A stretch of DNA of 64,000 nucleotides from Adenophora triphylla var. japonica (lineage: Eukaryota > Streptophyta > Magnoliopsida > Asterales > Campanulaceae): contig JAFEMH010002328.1 in assembly GCA_022495995.1 (NCBI GenBank), positions 124,001 to 188,000 on the forward strand, in the 5' to 3' direction. The translations under genes and the position numbers were made by a program. Under the pieces are notes generated by a model that was given only the letters and a program-made list of their open reading frames with translations, did not search any database and was not told the DNA's origin. Positions 47,528 to 58,079 of this stretch are shown here, in pieces (position 1 is the first letter of the stretch; each line of letters begins with the position of its first letter).

Positions 47528-48289
47528 TGATGTTATCCAAATATAAGGAGTGGGCCTGGCCCAAGTTATTGACAAGAAAGTGGCAAAGGGGGCCCAAAAT
47601 AGAGTACGACCCAAGAAGAAAAAAAGAATATAGGCGGCCCAATAAAAAAAGGCGAGACAGGAGTATCCCGCTCATATCATTAAGAAGGGGGGAATACCAA
47701 GATGTTAAATATCGACACATTATGAGGAAAGCCGGCGATAAAGATTAAAGGCGAGGCATGATGTTAAAGGCGACACAGATGATAACGCGAGACATAATGA
47801 TGAAGCGAGACAAGACAATAAGTAACCTTATCCGGCGAGAGAGGGATCCCAGTTGAGGTTATTCTCTAGAGGCGATATATAAATATCTATCAAGTGGGAC
47901 CCATTAGACGGTTATGCATTGGGATTGATGATCACGTGAAGAGGGTTTACTTTATGAAAGGACCAATGATATGGCGACACGTGGCAGTAGGCATGAAATG
48001 TGAGGATGTCATGTGCAAGGCACGAGGATGAGGGGTATAAATAAGATATGAAGGCTTCATTGTCAAGGTATGTCCAACTTAATACACACACAGCCACCTT
48101 CAATACTGTTTTGTTTTCCCTTTTACCAAGCCAATACTTATCCTCACACCGGAGGGGCTAACGCCGGAGCCGCCCCCGGGTTAGTTTACGTTTGATTGTG
48201 TGCAGTCCAGTCGGAGAAGAAGGAGCCGGAGTTACCAAAGTCAGACTACAACGGTGGAGTTGCTGTTGAGGAAGTTCCTGGCAACATCA
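47528..48289 (+). repeat. 3' LTR of the Tat element
   Basis: 762 bp, exactly 12,670 bp from the 5' copy and almost identical. It is followed by AGTCC, the target duplication. Confidence 0.95.
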
Positions 48290-48382
48290 AGTCCAGATTA
48301 ATAAGTCATTTTAACCCATTTGAGATGAAAATCCCATTAAACCCCAACCTTAACGGACCTGTTAATTTTCCGTAATCCCACA

Positions 48383-48552
48383 ATGGCGTCGTCTTCTAGA
48401 GGCGGCGATAATGTTGTTTTGGAAAAGGAAACGGTGGTGCCGTTGTTGTCGTCGTCGGCGTCGAAGTTTCCGTTGACGTATTGGGAAGTGGCGTGTGCGT
48501 CCGACGTGTTGTTGGGATTCGTGTTAGGGCTTCTCTACGGCGACAATTTCCG
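48383..48552 (+). pseudogene. Captured first exon, TMEM41/VTT (SNARE-associated Golgi)-like
   Basis: ATG 48383 opens MASSSRGGDNVVLEKE, an acidic linker, then KFPLTYWEVACASDVLLGFV, the start of a first membrane helix. This fits the N-terminus I remember for plant TMEM41 homologues such as At1g71940. After FVLGLL, family similarity ends; a possible donor gtgcgt follows at 48553. No later exons (the VTT domain) are found, so it is a fragment. It lies inside the outer MULE-like element. The family assignment is from memory. Confidence 0.5.
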
Positions 48553-48879
48553 GTGCGTTTACTGCTATTTTAGTTGAAAAAGTTGAGTAGTTGGCTTGGA
48601 CCCGGAAATGGTTTCTAGAGGTCAATCTGGGCTGTATATATGATTCCGAAGAAGCAATTCAACTGGAATTGATTTTTTCTTAGTGGAATATAAATCATTT
48701 GTTTCCAAGTTTCTCAATTTTCAAGGAAAATTTTGCATTTAGTTGGCTTTTGTGTATACTCGTATATACTGGATGGTTCCCGATTTAGTAATTGTGGGTG
48801 GAATAAGTGGTGGTAGAGCAAATTAAAACAATTTTCTTACTCTCCTTACTCGGTGTGGTTTAAGTTGAGAAATAGCAAT

Positions 48880-50420
48880 TGTCCTATAGCAATTGTTATA
48901 GGATCTGTCAATATCATATACAAAGCTATAAAACCTTTGAATGGTCCTATAGCAATTGGTATAGGACCTGTCAATATCATATACAAAGCTATAAGCCCTT
49001 TAATTGGTCCTATAGCAACTGATATAGGACCTGGCAACATCATATACAAAGCAATAAGACCTTTGAATGGTCCTATACCAATTAGTATAGGACCAATTAA
49101 AGGGCTAATAGCTATGTATATGAAGTTGGCAGCTCCTATACCAATTGATTGAGGATATCTCCGTTTTCGATGTTAATTTCGCTGCCCCAACTTCTGGCTT
49201 CAGTCAGTCAATGCCGCCGCCCTTGAATGCTTCATCAAAGGTCTTTGGGTGACCTTCTTTTATACAACAGGCTGCTGTTGTGAGTCCTACTGGCCTAGAG
49301 AGTTTGAAATGGAAAATTAAATTGTATCTAGTTTCATTAATTTACCTTCTCATCATTGACTACTATTAGTGGTGATGTTCTATGCTCTTTGGAAGCATGG
49401 ATTTTCTTGTTTGAAACTGTTATGAAGTTGAAGTCAATTTGTACTCTGGAGCGTAATTCTACTAGCACTTATGGAGGGAAATAAGAATTGATCGCTGAAT
49501 TTATAATTGTATTTAGCACTTTCTTTTCTTTTTAAATTTCTTTTTTTGGTATAGGACCATTTGCTATAGGACCATTCAATGGTCTTATAGCTGTGTATAT
49601 TATGTTCGCAGGTCCTATATCACTTGATATAGGACCATTCAAAGGTCTTATAGCTTTGTATATGATGTTGTTAAGTCCTATACCAGTTGCTATAGGACCA
49701 TTCAAAGGTCTTAATGCGTTGGTATAAGATTGTGTGAGGTCCTATACTACTTGCTATAGGACCATCCAATGGTCTTATAGCTTTGTATATGATGTTCCCA
49801 GGTCATATACCATTTGTTATAGGACCATTCAAAGGTCTTATAGCTGTGTACATTATGTTCGCAGGTCCTATACCATTTGCTATAGGACCATTCAAAGGTC
49901 ATATAGCTTTGTATATGATGTTGTTATGTCATATACCAGTTGTTATAGGACCATTCAAATGTCTTAATGCATTGGTATAAGATTGTGTGAGGTCCTATAT
50001 CACTTGATATAGGACCATTCAAAGGTCTTATAGCTTTGTATATGATGTTGTTAAGTCCTATACCAGTTGCTATAGGACCATTCAAAGGTCTTAATGCGTT
50101 GGTATAAGATTGTGTGAGGTCCTATACTACTTGCTATAGGACCATCCAATGGTCTTATAGCTTTGAATATTGAATCTCATTAATTGATTGTGAAATCTCA
50201 TTTTTTTTTAAAATTAATTTTCCTCCACAGTTTATACTAATGAAATATATTGCCCCTTAGTTGGTCCTATAGCAATTGGTATAGGACCTGTCAATATCAT
50301 ATACAAAGCTATACGCCCTTTAATTGGTCCTATAGCAACTGGTATAGGCCCTGACAACATCATATACAAAGATATAAGCCCTTTAATTAGTCCTATAGCA
50401 ACTGGTATAGGACCAACAAA
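48880..50420. repeat. Array of TATAGGACC palindromes in both orientations
   Basis: Units pair ggtcctatagcaattggta with taggacc, itself a palindrome, joined by spacers of about 50 bp. From 48880 to 49110 and 50255 to 50420 the spacer reads tgtcaatatcatatacaaag; from 49560 to 50170 it reads the inverse, ctttgtatatgatgttg. A 350-bp unique segment (49160-49550) separates the arms, so the whole can fold as a long hairpin made of smaller hairpins. A block of about 250 bp is also repeated directly (about 49600-49735 and 49985-50110). Confidence 0.9.
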
Positions 50421-51394
50421 AAAATGTTAAAACACTAATAAGAGGTCTTATAGTAACAGTTATAAGACCTATTATTAGTCATACACAAATTGTAAGAATA
50501 ATAACACCTGATCTTATACCATCAAAAAACAACATAAACAACAACTCTAATAAGAGGTCTTATAGCAAAAGGTATAAGACCTGCTATAAGTCATCTACAA
50601 CATCATAAACAACAACATATCTTATTAATTACATTTCAAACACTCAATTTCGAGATTATTAACAAAAACTCAATCAATTTCATGGTTCGCCTCTTCTTCT
50701 CCAACATTCTAACTGTAATCAGCAATGCGTACAAACAGATCTGTAGAAGGTCATAATCCTCAATCAATTTCATGGTTCGCCTCTTCTTCACACTGAGACG
50801 ACGACCGGAAAATCCTCGATCCAATCGCTTCAAGAGATCCTTAATAGCTCCTCTATTGATGCACTGTTATAAGTACTATCAATAGCAATTTTTTTAACTT
50901 TCATTAGCGTAAGCAAATTAACCTAAACCCAAAGGTAGCAGCAGCATAGAGTCACCTTGAAGACCATTCATGGACATTGACATTGTCAGTGAACAATAAG
51001 TGTGTTAAAAATATGAAACAGATTTTGATTTACATAAGCAAGACCGAAAGACAATGACCAATAGAAGGTGTTGCACGAAGCAGCATGACTGAGACAACTA
51101 ACAAATATACTGAGAGAACAGTTGAAGATCACAAATAATTTCAACACTACTGCAGATGAGACCACTAATAACATGGCCAAGGTGATCACTGTAATCAATT
51201 CCTCCTCCTAACATTTCCTCCTCCTAACAGAAATCAAGGGTAAAATAATGAGCCATTAACAACATCAAATAACAGAAAACACAATGAAGGTCACAATTTC
51301 AAAAACCCTAACCACAAGCTGGAAATGCAATTAATCACGGTACCCGATCAGATTCAAAATGAGAGTAATGAAAAGACGGAGATGAAGATAGGAC
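50421..51394. other. Inner part of the outer element
   Basis: Begins with aagaggtcttata / tataagacctg palindromes (50440-50600). The words caatcaatttcatggttcgc and ctcttctt occur twice (about 50670 and 50760). The rest may be intron of the captured OB-fold gene or other captured DNA; no frame is recognised. Confidence 0.4.
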
Positions 51395-51616
51395 CTTGGT
51401 CGTTGCGGGCTGTGAAGAGGAGAGTGCCGGTGTCGTCGCCGATGAGGCACTCGAAAATTCGAGTGTGAGCGGAAGCGGCGCCGGTGCGACTGAAGGATGT
51501 AGGGTTACGAGACTTCTTATCCAAGACGGTAATAGATGAAACGACCTTCACGGTGAGGTTGTGGCCGGAGGTACCTGGCTTTAATTCACCCACCTTCACA
51601 AATACCGGCTTCCTTT
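51395..51616 (-). pseudogene. Captured exon of an OB-fold protein (At4g28440-like), split by a CACTA element
   Basis: Minus-strand reading gives VKVGELKPGTSGHNLTVKVV, LDKKSRNPTSF, then IFECLIGDDTGTLLFTARND ending at a GT donor (51394-51393). This is the N-terminal half of the OB-fold of plant At4g28440-like (SOSS-B-like) nucleic-acid-binding proteins, as I remember them. The upstream part of the same exon, ending KRKPVF, lies 4.97 kb away at 56583-56650, beyond the CACTA insertion. No downstream exon follows, so it was already a fragment before the insertion. Confidence 0.65.
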
Positions 51617-51869
51617 CACTACTAGAAACAGGGTCATTACCGACAGATTTTTACCGACGGACGAAGTCCGTCAGTAATACAGACGGAAACTTTTCATTTA
51701 CCGACGGAAATTTATTTTATTTTACCGGGAATTTAATTTTTTAAAATTTCGTTTTGTCCGTCGTTAATTTTTAAATTCCGTCGGTATTTTCGTCGGTAAT
51801 ACCGACGGACTATGTCCGCCGGTATTACCGAAGGACTCCGTCCGTCGGTAAATAATTCATATATAAACG

Positions 51870-52250
51870 CGTCTCTTCCCCATTTTTAATTACGCATCAT
51901 TTTTATTACGCCCCTTATTTCCTCAGTCCTTCGCGAACCCCAGCCCCAACGCCAAGCCGTCGCCGTCGCCGCCGAGCCTCGCCGTCGCCGGTAAGTCCTC
52001 TTTGTCTCTCTTAATCGCTTCTCTCTCTCACTTTCTCTCTCTCACTTTCTCTCTCTCTCATCAGTAAGAACACGCCGTCGCCGCCGCCGTCTCTTTCCAT
52101 CGCTGTTTGCGGTCGCCGGTGCGTTCTCTCTCTCTCTCGCTTTCTCTCTCTCAATCGTTCTATGGTTCACTCGATTTCTCTCTCTCATGAATGATTAATT
52201 TTAATGAGCTGAGAAACCCTAGTTTTTATTCAAGTAATTGTCTTTCAGTT
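51870..52250 (+). other. CACTA 5' leader
   Basis: GCCGTCGCCG-rich stretches and (CT)n runs such as ttctctctctcactttct. No frame extends through it. It probably holds the element's promoter and leader. Confidence 0.45.
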
Positions 52251-52857
52251 TTATATATACATGTTGTTGCTGTTAATGCATTATCATGTGGAGTTGTGTT
52301 CCAAATGTTCATTAGGAGTTGAACTAAACTACAGAAAATGTGAATAATTTCATACTTGGGTTTATTTTGGTAGCTCTTTGTTTATTGTGTGTTTGTGTGT
52401 GTGCAATTAGAAATGTAGGGTTTGAGGTATTAAAAATGTATGTTTGTGTTATCAATGTGTCTTATGTGCGTATATAGGTGTTTTGTTATATTGTACAATA
52501 GCCTTTTAGATTATATGTTCAGTGCGTATAAATTAGTATTTGTGATTGCATCTATATTGCTTAATAGAGACCGACGGCAGTGATTTATATGATTTAATTT
52601 TGTAAAAAAATATAAAATGATATCTTGTTAAATTTTGTAAGAACCCTAATTTGTTTTTGATTCTAATGTTCATGATTATTGATTGGTATTTGTGTGAATT
52701 TTCAAATATTTGAATGTTTGATGCTTGATTGGTCCTCCGATTTAGGTTGTTTGCATTTTCTAACTAGTTTATCAAGCTGGGTTTTGGAAGTGGCTCTTCA
52801 TTATACCTAATTGGTAGTTAATTAGGCTTTAAATAGATTGAGGTACAACTCTATTTA

Positions 52858-53128
52858 AAATATAAATAAGATGAGAGCCTTTTCACCCACAAACTATCAA
52901 AATTCGTCTTCTTTGACCAAGGAAGACAGAGCAAACAAGTTCATATTGCCGTTTGAGTCAAGATTTTCTGTTAATAAGAGTTTTTACAATAAACCGTAAA
53001 ACTCTTATTAAACAAGAAAATCCTTGACTCAAACGGCAATGAACTTGTTTGCTCGTCTTTCTTGGTCTAAGATGAGATTGGGTTTTGATAGTTGTGGATG
53101 AGAACGACTCTTATCTTGTTTATAAATG
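52858..53128. mobile_element. Foldback element inside the CACTA
   Basis: The arm at 52862-52985 (accaaggaagacagagcaaa, then cgtttgagtcaagattttct) is matched inverted at about 52999-53125 (ccttgactcaaacg, ttgctcgtctttcttggt). Loop about 15 bp, stem over 110 bp with few mismatches. Confidence 0.85.
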
Positions 53129-53571
53129 TTAATTTAATTCATCATTGTAAAATTTCAAATTTTACAATAAAGAATTAATATTTCAAATTATTCACAATAT
53201 TAATAATTTAAAAAATATGATAGATGTGTGTGTTAATTCATTATTGTAAAATTATGCATTTTACGGTAATGAATAAAAATTAATGTTACGACGTGACGTT
53301 GTGACGGTTGAAACACAAAAGCTTAGAAACCCGTTTAAGAATCTTTAACTTATCATGTTGAGGTCAACATGTAGTCATCGATTCTTAAATTGTCTCAGGT
53401 GGGATGTCTTGAAATGCACGATTATATGATTTGTAAATATCATCATTGTCTATTAAAATTGCTTGAATAGTCGATAGTTGAGATATTTCGGTTGCATTAA
53501 TCCTATTGTTCTCTGAGTGTATACTAGACATATATGGTTGATTACACACTGTCGATTCTAATCGATAGTGT

Positions 53572-54476
53572 TTGATTGACCTAGTCTACGTCGTGCACTT
53601 GGAGACCATGGGGTTATGCTGCCGAAATTTCTTGATTTTCGATTATAAAGCAAGTAGACAAGGTGATATTTGCAATTCATACGTGTATTTCGGGATGGGA
53701 TGGCAGTGTTGGTTTGATTGCCACAGACGGTTTCTTCCTAGTGACCATCCATTTCGTAAACAGAGGAATGCTTTCACCAAAAATAGAGTTGAGCAACGGG
53801 GCCCCCCTCCTCGTCTGAGTGGGGAGGATATTTTTGAGCAGGTGTCTGAGGTGTCTGATGTCGGGTGGGGAAAGAAGTTTTCAAAGGATAGACCAGACGG
53901 ATTTGGTAAAGACCATAACTGGATTAAAAAGAGTATATTTTGGGAGTTACCGTATTGGAAGACGAACTTGATAAGACATAACCTTGAGGTCATGCATATT
54001 GAAAAAAATGTGTTTGACAATATTTTCAATACAATATGGGTTTTAAGTCCTCAACGAAGGACACAGACAAGGGTCGGCTAGACCTTGAAGCGATTTGCAA
54101 TCGTAAAGATCTGAACATTACTAAAGTTAATGGAAAAGATTTTAAACCAGCTGCGCCCTTTGTTCTGTCAGGAGAGAATAAGCAACGTGTTCTGCAGTGG
54201 TTGAAAGATTTGAAACTTCCTGATGGGTATGCATCTAATATTGGCAACTGTGTGAATGTGGAAGAAGGGACGGTATATGGGTTGAAAAGTCATGATTGTC
54301 ACGTATTATTGGATAGGTTGCTACCCATTGCATTTAGAGACATTCTCCCTAATGAAATATGGGTTGCCCTAACAGAATTGAGTGAATTCTTCAGAGCATT
54401 GACTTCCAGCACTCTTCGTGTTGAGGATATGAAAAGACTCGAAGAGAGCATTGACTTCCAGCACTCTTCGTGTTGA
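53572..54476 (+). pseudogene. CACTA transposase (Tnp2/Transposase_21 type), truncated
   Basis: From about 53690 a Tnp2-type core reads CHRRFLPSDHPFRKQRNAF, PPPRLSGEDIFEQV, KKSIFWELPYW and HNLEVMHIEKNVFDNI. The frame changes near 54040, and 54036-54476 continues KGRLDLEAICNRKDL, YGLKSHDCHVLLDRLLPIAF and NEIWVALTELSEFFRAL. The upstream catalytic part and the C-terminus are missing, and the end dissolves into a 50-bp direct repeat (54398-54476). It cannot encode a working transposase. Confidence 0.88.
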
Positions 54477-54596
54477 GTCAATTTTACTTGGTTACTCTTT
54501 ACATGATATGTAATATTACATCTATCTCATGATTTGGACAATAATAAATAAAAAATAAAATAATCAATAAAAATAAAAATAAAAATATACATATAT

Positions 54597-54872
54597 GTAT
54601 ATATATAAATATCATTATTGTCTATTAAAATTGCTTGAATAGTCGATAGTTGAAATATTTCGGTTGCATTAATCCTATTGTTCTCTGAGTGTATACTAGA
54701 CATATATGGTTGATTACACTGTCGATTATAATCGATAGTGTTTGATTGACCTAGTCTACGTCGTGCACTTGGAGACCATGGGGTTATGCTGTCAAAATTT
54801 CTTGATTTTCGATTATAAAGCAAGTAGACAAAGTGATATTTGCAATTCATACGTGTATTTCGGGATGGGATA
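54597..54872 (+). repeat. Duplicate of transposase 5' segment 53430-53695
   Basis: About 270 bp repeat the earlier sequence (attaaaattgcttgaatagt to tacgtgtatttcgggatggg) with few differences. The word accatggggttatgctg occurs again near 54907 and 55024, so this part was rearranged several times. Confidence 0.9.
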
Positions 54873-55306
54873 GAAGCCAACCCCACTACTATCACGTACA
54901 ACCACTACCATGGGGTTATGCTGGAGTGGAAAATCTCAAGTTTTTTGCACAAGCGTTAGGCCCAAAGATTGAAACTTTGATTAATTATTATAATAATAAA
55001 TCTACTTTCAAGTACAACCACTACCATGGGGTTATGCTGGAGTGAACTCCATTATTTTGCTTCTTTTTGTTTTTAGTAAAACAACCTTATCTGAAACCAC
55101 TGGTCCATGTGAACTCCATTATTTACTGTTTTCATATTGTCATTTCTATTTTAAAGCTGCAAGAAGTGCAATGCTGACAGGACACCAAGTCCACACTGTT
55201 ACCCACGTTTTGTTTACTTGGTTACTCTTTACATGCTATGTAATATTTAAATTTTGTTCTACTTGATAATATTTTCTGTCTACATATATAATATACTAGT
55301 TTAGAT

Positions 55307-55667
55307 ATGTCGGGTCGAGGTGGCAATCGTTCAAAGAGAGGGAAGGTTGCGGGTTTTGTCCATCGTCTTGTTTCACCAAGGACGGGTGTGAGGGTATCTA
55401 CTTCTGGTTCTGGACGTAGTGAACCATCCGAGCGGGTTAATTTGGACGCAATTATTAATGAGGAAGGAAAAATGAAAATATCTATCTCTCCCAAAGCCGG
55501 TAAGTATCATTTAATTGTAAATGTCATAAATATAATGTTTACATTTTATTATTGTCTTTTTATTTGTATATACATTGATATATTGTTTTTTAATTAATAT
55601 CTTGATAGGTTTATACATGCATGGTGGTGGTAGCGGTAGCAGTAGTGGCAACGCTCGTGGTTGTTAA
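55307..55667 (+). CDS. Small CACTA-encoded protein with Gly/Ser-rich tail, two exons
   Basis: ATG 55307 to 55499, then a phase-1 GT..AG intron, then 55609-55667; 83 residues. The N-terminus MSGRGGNRSKRGKVAGF is basic and glycine-rich, the middle has NLDAIINEEGKMKISISPKA, and the tail is a run of Gly and Ser ending NARGC. CACTA elements often carry a second gene for a DNA-binding accessory protein; this may be a shortened version of it, but no domain is recognisable. Splicing is inferred from the sites alone. Confidence 0.45.
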
Positions 55668-55723
55668 ACATGAATTTTCATTGACATGTAATTAAACAAA
55701 CAAACAAACAAACATATGTAGTT

Positions 55724-55893
55724 TCTTTTTCCCTTTCCCTTTTTTCCCCGGCCTTTCCCTACTGCTTCCCTTCCCTTTCCCCTTTCCCCGTTTCCCTTTC
55801 CCTTTTCCCTTTCCCCCTTTCCCCGCCGTTTCCCTTTCCCCTTTCCTTCCCTTTCCCCTTGACCCGGCCGTTTCCCCTTTCCCATTTCCCTGT
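55724..55893. repeat. CCCTTT/GGGAAA-rich tract, possible G-quadruplex on the minus strand
   Basis: Repeats of tttccctttccc with occasional cccgg over about 170 bp. The minus strand has many GGG and GGGG runs spaced by 3-6 bases. Long minus-strand frames here are low-complexity artefacts. Confidence 0.8.
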
Positions 55894-56582
55894 CGCTTGA
55901 TTTGGACAAACATATGTATTTTATTTGATGTACAAGCGAAACATGTTGTTTGTGTGTGTTTGTAGTTTGTAATTGGGTTGTTTGTGTGTGTTTGTAGTTT
56001 GTAGTTGTTTAAAACAGGTTGTTTGAACAGTTAACAGTTTACAGCCTTTTACAAAGTGGTTTAATAATAAAACAAATTTTTTTTTTTAAATCGGCGATTA
56101 CCGACGGAAATTTTCATCGGTAAATTAATACAAAAATAAATAATTATATTTTTCCGGCGGAAATATCCGTCGGAAAATAAAAATTAAAAAAATAATACTC
56201 AAAATACCGACGGACATACCCGTCAGTATAGGGTTTATATTCCGACGGACATATCCGACGGTAAATATTATGATTTCCGACGGTTCTAACCGTCGGTAAT
56301 GATTTTTATTTCCGACGGATAATTCCATCGGTAAACTCCGGCAATTGCTCCGGTTAACCGGCCGGCAGATCTCATTTCCGACGGACGTTTTTCGGCGGAA
56401 TTTTAGATTTTCCGGCGGATATTCCGCCGGAAATATCGGCGGAATTTGTCCGTCGGTATTACCAACCAATTATTTCCGACGGAACCCGACGGACGTATTC
56501 CGTCGGTAATATCCATTTAGCGACGAATTTGTCGAATTACCGACGGATATTTCCGTCGGTAAACGACCTTTTTCTAGTAGTG

Positions 56583-56690
56583 TTTTCTCCCCATTTGAAC
56601 TTCCACCGCCGCCGTTGCTTAGTTGTTGCTGTGACTTTGTCGTCGTCGGTGGAATTGAATAATGGCCAACTGTGATGTGATGAGGTCGAT
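56583..56690 (-). pseudogene. Captured OB-fold exon, upstream part
   Basis: On the minus strand a Ser/Gly/Asn-rich segment ends SSNGEKRKPVF, running directly into the OB-fold part at 51616 once the CACTA element and one TTT are set aside. No clear in-frame start codon is seen, so the capture probably lacks or has lost it. Confidence 0.55.
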
Positions 56691-56872
56691 GAGAGTATGC
56701 TTCAGATTCAATTTGACGGAAGTTAACGGCGTTTTGGCCGTTCCATGGTATAATGGGTTTTAAAGGGATTTTAATTTGGAATAATAAAGGAGTCAGTCTT
56801 TTTTTATTTGGGCTGGGTTTTGATGGGATATGATCTGGACTTTGTGGTTAAAAAGGAATTTTTCCAAAAAAA

Positions 56873-57149
56873 TATCAGTGTTAGTGTAACAAAGTACCAG
56901 TGTAAAAATTGTCAGTGCATGTATTATTAAGTGTCAATGTTAGTGTAAAAAAGTGTCAGTGTAGTGTTTGTATAACAAAGTGCCTGTGTAAAGAGTGTCA
57001 TTGCATATATTATTAAGTGACAGTTTAGGGTAAAAAAGTGTCAGCATTAATGTAAAAAAGTGTCAGTGTGAATAGTGCCAGTGAATGTATTATTAAGTGC
57101 CAGTGTAAAAATGATTTTTCCTTAAGCTTAGAAAAAACGCGTTTTTTAT
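56873..57149. mobile_element. Right end of the outer MULE-like element
   Basis: Repeats of agtgtcagtg, cagtgtaaaaagtg and gtattattaagtgtcagt, ending ccttaagcttagaaaaaacg and cgttttttata. The left counterpart is 34652-34857. Confidence 0.6.
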
Positions 57150-57860
57150 AATACTAACTCCAAAAAAATTATAAAATTTTAGAATTTTTTTATTAATATC
57201 ATTCTTAGTGTTCTTTAACAATAACAAAGTTTTAGAATTTATGAGGAAAATTGAACCGATTTTTTTTTGTCAAATATTAATCAAATTCTTAATTAACATT
57301 AAAGAAAAATAATTGCTACTATTCCTACTAATAGAAGAAATTGTTGAACAATCTATAGTATAAATCACACCGGTTCACGAACAGTACTATGAACAGTACT
57401 AAATGTCAAAATTTTCATTTTGCCCTCACTAAGTTGTCCTTTTTTCATTTTGCCCTTTAAAAAAAAAATTAAATTAAAAAAAAAACAAAAACAAAAATAC
57501 GTGTCCTCGGACACAGGCTTTTACTAGTAGCTTATAATATTAGGCACGTTAAAGATTAATGCTCCACCATCAATCATGTGTAGAAAAAAAAAAGTCAAAA
57601 TCTTTCCCCTTATAGATTAGGAAAAAAAAGAAGGTGTTTTCAAAATGTACGGTAATGTTTTTGTAAATATCTTAACATGGTTTAAAAAACGCGGTAACAT
57701 TTTTATAGATAACGAAAATTTGTTTTAGAACATACAATAATATTTTTGTAAATAAGCAAAATTATTAAAACACACTGATGATATTGCTAACACCACTATT
57801 AATACTTTTTAACACTATCACGTACACCTTTTAATGAGTGCACTTGCTTTCTTTAACACC
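57150..57860. other. AT-rich intergenic DNA
   Basis: Contains cgaacagtactatgaacagt and an A-rich stretch near 57450-57500. No gene is recognised. Confidence 0.4.
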
Positions 57861-57894
57861 ATCTCTAGCACTCTTAGTTGTGGAGAGAAGCAGG

Positions 57895-58075
57895 GCCATA
57901 GGAAGAAGAAGAGTGTGAAGATATTTGTAACTATTGCAAGGAAAATGGGTATTGAAAATCTGATTGTTCCAAGAGGAAGAAGAGCGAGCAGTCTGATTCA
58001 ACTGTTGATGTAGTAGATGAAGATTTGGAGGATGTTGGGTATGAATATTTTAACCCTCCTAGATTAGCTTAAGAT
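57895..58075 (+). pseudogene. Copia gag zinc-knuckle fragment
   Basis: CNYCKENGY, a stop, then KSDCSKRKKSEQ is a Copia CX2CX4HX4C knuckle whose His has become Tyr, next to an in-frame stop. An acidic tail (VDVVDEDLEDVGYEYF) follows. A remnant only. Confidence 0.7.
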
Positions 58076-58079
58076 TTGA

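Larger units (their letters stand above)
34858..48289 (+). mobile_element. Tat-lineage Ty3/Gypsy LTR retrotransposon, full length, coding-defective
   Basis: 13,432 bp bounded by AGTCC on both sides (34853-34857 and 48290-48294). Two 762-bp LTRs begin TGATGTT and end AACATCA. Order inside is gag, protease, RT, RNase H, a second RNase H and integrase, followed by 5 kb of extra 3' DNA with an antisense gene; that order and the second RNase H mark the Tat (Ogre/Retand-like) lineage. All coding parts carry frameshifts or stops. It sits in the left arm of the outer MULE-like element. Confidence 0.92.
51617..56582 (+). mobile_element. CACTA (En/Spm) DNA transposon, defective
   Basis: 4966 bp. Ends are CACTACTAGAAACAGGGTC and, inverted, CACTACTAGAAAAAGGTCG; TTT flanks both sides. 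Sub-terminal regions hold many ccgacgga / tccgtcgg words in both orientations (51640-51860 and 56090-56560), the transposase binding-site layout of this superfamily. Inside are a truncated transposase, internal duplications and a small glycine-rich gene. Confidence 0.95.
34652..57149. mobile_element. Outer Mutator-like (Pack-MULE-like) element, interrupted by two later insertions
   Basis: Left end words aaatgcatttttcattaagc and ttagtaaaaacgtgttttta are mirrored at the right by taaaaatgatttttccttaa and gcttagaaaaaacgcgtttt. Inverted similarity extends inward: tgtcagtg-type repeats, then the left aacccatAGTCCagatt against the reverse complement of the right aatctggactttgtggtt. Arms of more than 200 bp are typical of Mutator-like elements. 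Removing the Gypsy (34858-48289) and CACTA (51617-56582) insertions leaves about 4.1 kb holding two gene fragments and a repeat array. No transposase of its own is visible. Target duplication is unclear because the left flank is an A run. Confidence 0.55.

Noticed and set aside
48853..49152. Frames of GPIAIGIGPVNIIYKAI repeats on both strands
   Set aside because: Translation of the palindromic array; the same regularity appears on both strands, so it is not a protein.
55664..55913. Minus-strand frames of Gly/Lys/Glu repeats
   Set aside because: Low-complexity GGGAAA tract without start context or conservation.
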